NCBI GenBank assembly: GCA_002402085.1
Contig: NVVB01000013.1
Coordinates: 8,272 to 14,904, forward strand
DNA from: Gammaproteobacteria bacterium
GTDB lineage: Bacteria > Pseudomonadota > Gammaproteobacteria > Pseudomonadales > UBA3067
Length of the DNA: 6,633 nt
Direction: 5' to 3'
A program made the translations under genes and the position numbers. The notes beneath the pieces were generated by a model, which saw nothing but the letters and a program-made list of their open reading frames with translations, made no database searches and had not been told where the DNA came from. Positions within the stretch are counted from its first letter, which is position 1. Every line of letters starts with the position of its first letter. Below are positions 5,522 through 6,633 of the stretch, one piece after another.

Positions 5522-6633
5522 ATGAAAGTAAAACTAACGGTCGCCTTTATCTCTCTATTTCTCCTTACTGGGCTTACCCAAGTAGGCTCCAGTTACGTCT
5601 GGACATTTTTTACCGACCAATCTTGGCCCACTGGGTATAACCAAAGCACAGGGACGCCGGACCAGATAACGAATGTTGTCGGTAGCTATCCGAGCGTGTT
5701 TTTCGACCGAATCAATAACGCCTTACCCGAATCAGAAGTCAACGAACTATTTTTGGTTGATGACTCCCAATCTAACATTCACCTTGAAGAAGAAGCAGAG
5801 GTATTTATAACCTTCTTACATGAAGGGGCTGGCTATAAAAATAGCTTTGGGTACTTCACTTATGACAGTGAAGCGCCGCCGACTACTACCAGCGAAGTCA
5901 ACGAAATCATCGTGTTTGCCAACCTATCTTACCCCTATATGGCCGCAGGTGATCGGGTTAGCATAGGCACCTTCCCTGCGGGCACCAGCATTGGCTTCTT
6001 TCTTGCCGCGAACGGCTTTACCACTAGCACCGGCGTTAAAACTTACTCAGTGCCCTACTACTACACATTACAAATCTTAAACCCCGAACCCACAGAAATA
6101 CTACGTCGCCATACAGTACTGCTCTACGATGATGAAGTAGAAGAAGTTGTTTTAGGCATAGAAGATTTAAATAGACAAAGTGGTGACAATGATTTTAACG
6201 ACGCGGTATTTTCCATAGCCGCAAACCCCAGCAGCGCAATCACCACTAGCTCTATAATTGACATTCCCAGCGTAGATGATAGCGATGGTGATGGTGTAAT
6301 AGACAGTAACGACGAATACCCTAACGACAACCAGAAAGCAATTAATTATTACTACCCAAGCGCTTCCGACTGGGTTACTTATGCCTTTGAAGATCTCTGG
6401 CCTAGTGTAGGCGACTATGACATGAATGATCTGGTGGTATACATTCGCAATCATCATATTCTAAATAGCAATAACGACATCACTCAAATACGAATGATTG
6501 GCGAAATCCAAGCTCGAGGCGCTAGCCGTCATAATGCCTTGGCAATCCATTTACAAGGCATCAACCCCAACCTAATAGACAGTACGACCCTAGCGATAGA
6601 TGATTCCAATGTATCCATTTTACCTGAAAGCGG
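5522..6633 (+). CDS. LruC-domain secreted protein (DUF4114 + DUF4842), 3' end outside window
   Basis: The first 370 codons of an exported protein are present; the frame is open to the right edge. A signal peptide is clear (MKVK, hydrophobic to about residue 20, likely cut near 20-24 at VGSS). A DUF4114-type domain follows, with GYKNSFGYFTYD at 104-115 and the diagnostic GDNDFNDAVF at 221-230. Next is an Asp-rich loop, DDSDGDGVIDSNDEYPND at 252-269, which resembles calcium-binding thrombospondin type 3 or EF-hand-like loops. The LruC/DUF4842 domain begins around 284 (WVTYAFEDLWP) with GDYDMNDLVVYIR at 297-309. This domain order is known from LruC-domain proteins of Gram-negative bacteria, whose molecular function is unresolved; the name comes from a Leptospira lipoprotein. 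The ATG at 5522 has GGA six bases upstream and is 24 bp from the OmpA-family gene, so it is probably co-expressed. A calcium-dependent surface or matrix role is inference. Later domains cannot be seen. Confidence 0.88.
   Translation, partial: MKVKLTVAFISLFLLTGLTQVGSSYVWTFFTDQSWPTGYNQSTGTPDQITNVVGSYPSVFFDRINNALPESEVNELFLVDDSQSNIHLEEEAEVFITFLHEGAGYKNSFGYFTYDSEAPPTTTSEVNEIIVFANLSYPYMAAGDRVSIGTFPAGTSIGFFLAANGFTTSTGVKTYSVPYYYTLQILNPEPTEILRRHTVLLYDDEVEEVVLGIEDLNRQSGDNDFNDAVFSIAANPSSAITTSSIIDIPSVDDSDGDGVIDSNDEYPNDNQKAINYYYPSASDWVTYAFEDLWPSVGDYDMNDLVVYIRNHHILNSNNDITQIRMIGEIQARGASRHNALAIHLQGINPNLIDSTTLAIDDSNVSILPES

Noticed and set aside
6124..6457. Two overlapping open frames on the minus strand, one with hydrophobic runs
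   Set aside because: Both are antisense to the LruC gene. The hydrophobic Val/Ile runs are what Asp/Asn-rich codons give on the opposite strand, so they are not evidence of a membrane protein.

Overview
The window looks like chromosomal DNA of a Gram-negative bacterium, most likely a marine-type gammaproteobacterium. The evidence is a Wzx-type flippase, an OmpA-family lipoprotein, an LruC/DUF4842 surface protein, Shine-Dalgarno-led genes and moderate G+C (judged by eye, not counted). I cannot name the genus from the sequence. It reads as part of an exopolysaccharide or surface-glycan locus followed by a cell-envelope module.

Layout: (1) 1-423 (+) is the C-terminal end of a family 2 glycosyltransferase that enters from the left edge. 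(2) 424-647 is a convergent intergenic stretch with three copies of a 24-bp direct repeat and, at its right end, a probable terminator for the leftward operon. (3) 3756-648 (-) is a compact three-gene operon: a polysaccharide flippase (Wzx/PST type), then a GT2 glycosyltransferase, then a DxD glycosyltransferase of GT34/GT8-like type. The first two genes overlap by 20 bp and the last two are 9 bp apart, so they are almost certainly co-transcribed. (4) 3757-4087 is a 331-bp divergent control region with a candidate leftward sigma-70 promoter, two inverted repeats and a perfect 7-bp hairpin. (5) 4088-6633 (+) is a tight rightward operon: a small single-pass membrane protein of unknown function, an OmpA-family peptidoglycan-binding lipoprotein, and the first 370 codons of a secreted LruC-domain protein (DUF4114, an Asp-rich calcium-type loop, then DUF4842) that runs off the right edge.

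How they may work together (inference): the leftward genes build a lipid-linked sugar unit and flip it across the inner membrane. The rightward genes supply an inner-membrane factor, a cell-wall-anchored outer-membrane lipoprotein and a probably calcium-binding exported protein. These could organise or retain the polysaccharide at the surface. The least understood part is the 4088-6633 trio, for which I know no assigned function. No RNA genes, insertion sequences or CRISPR arrays were seen.
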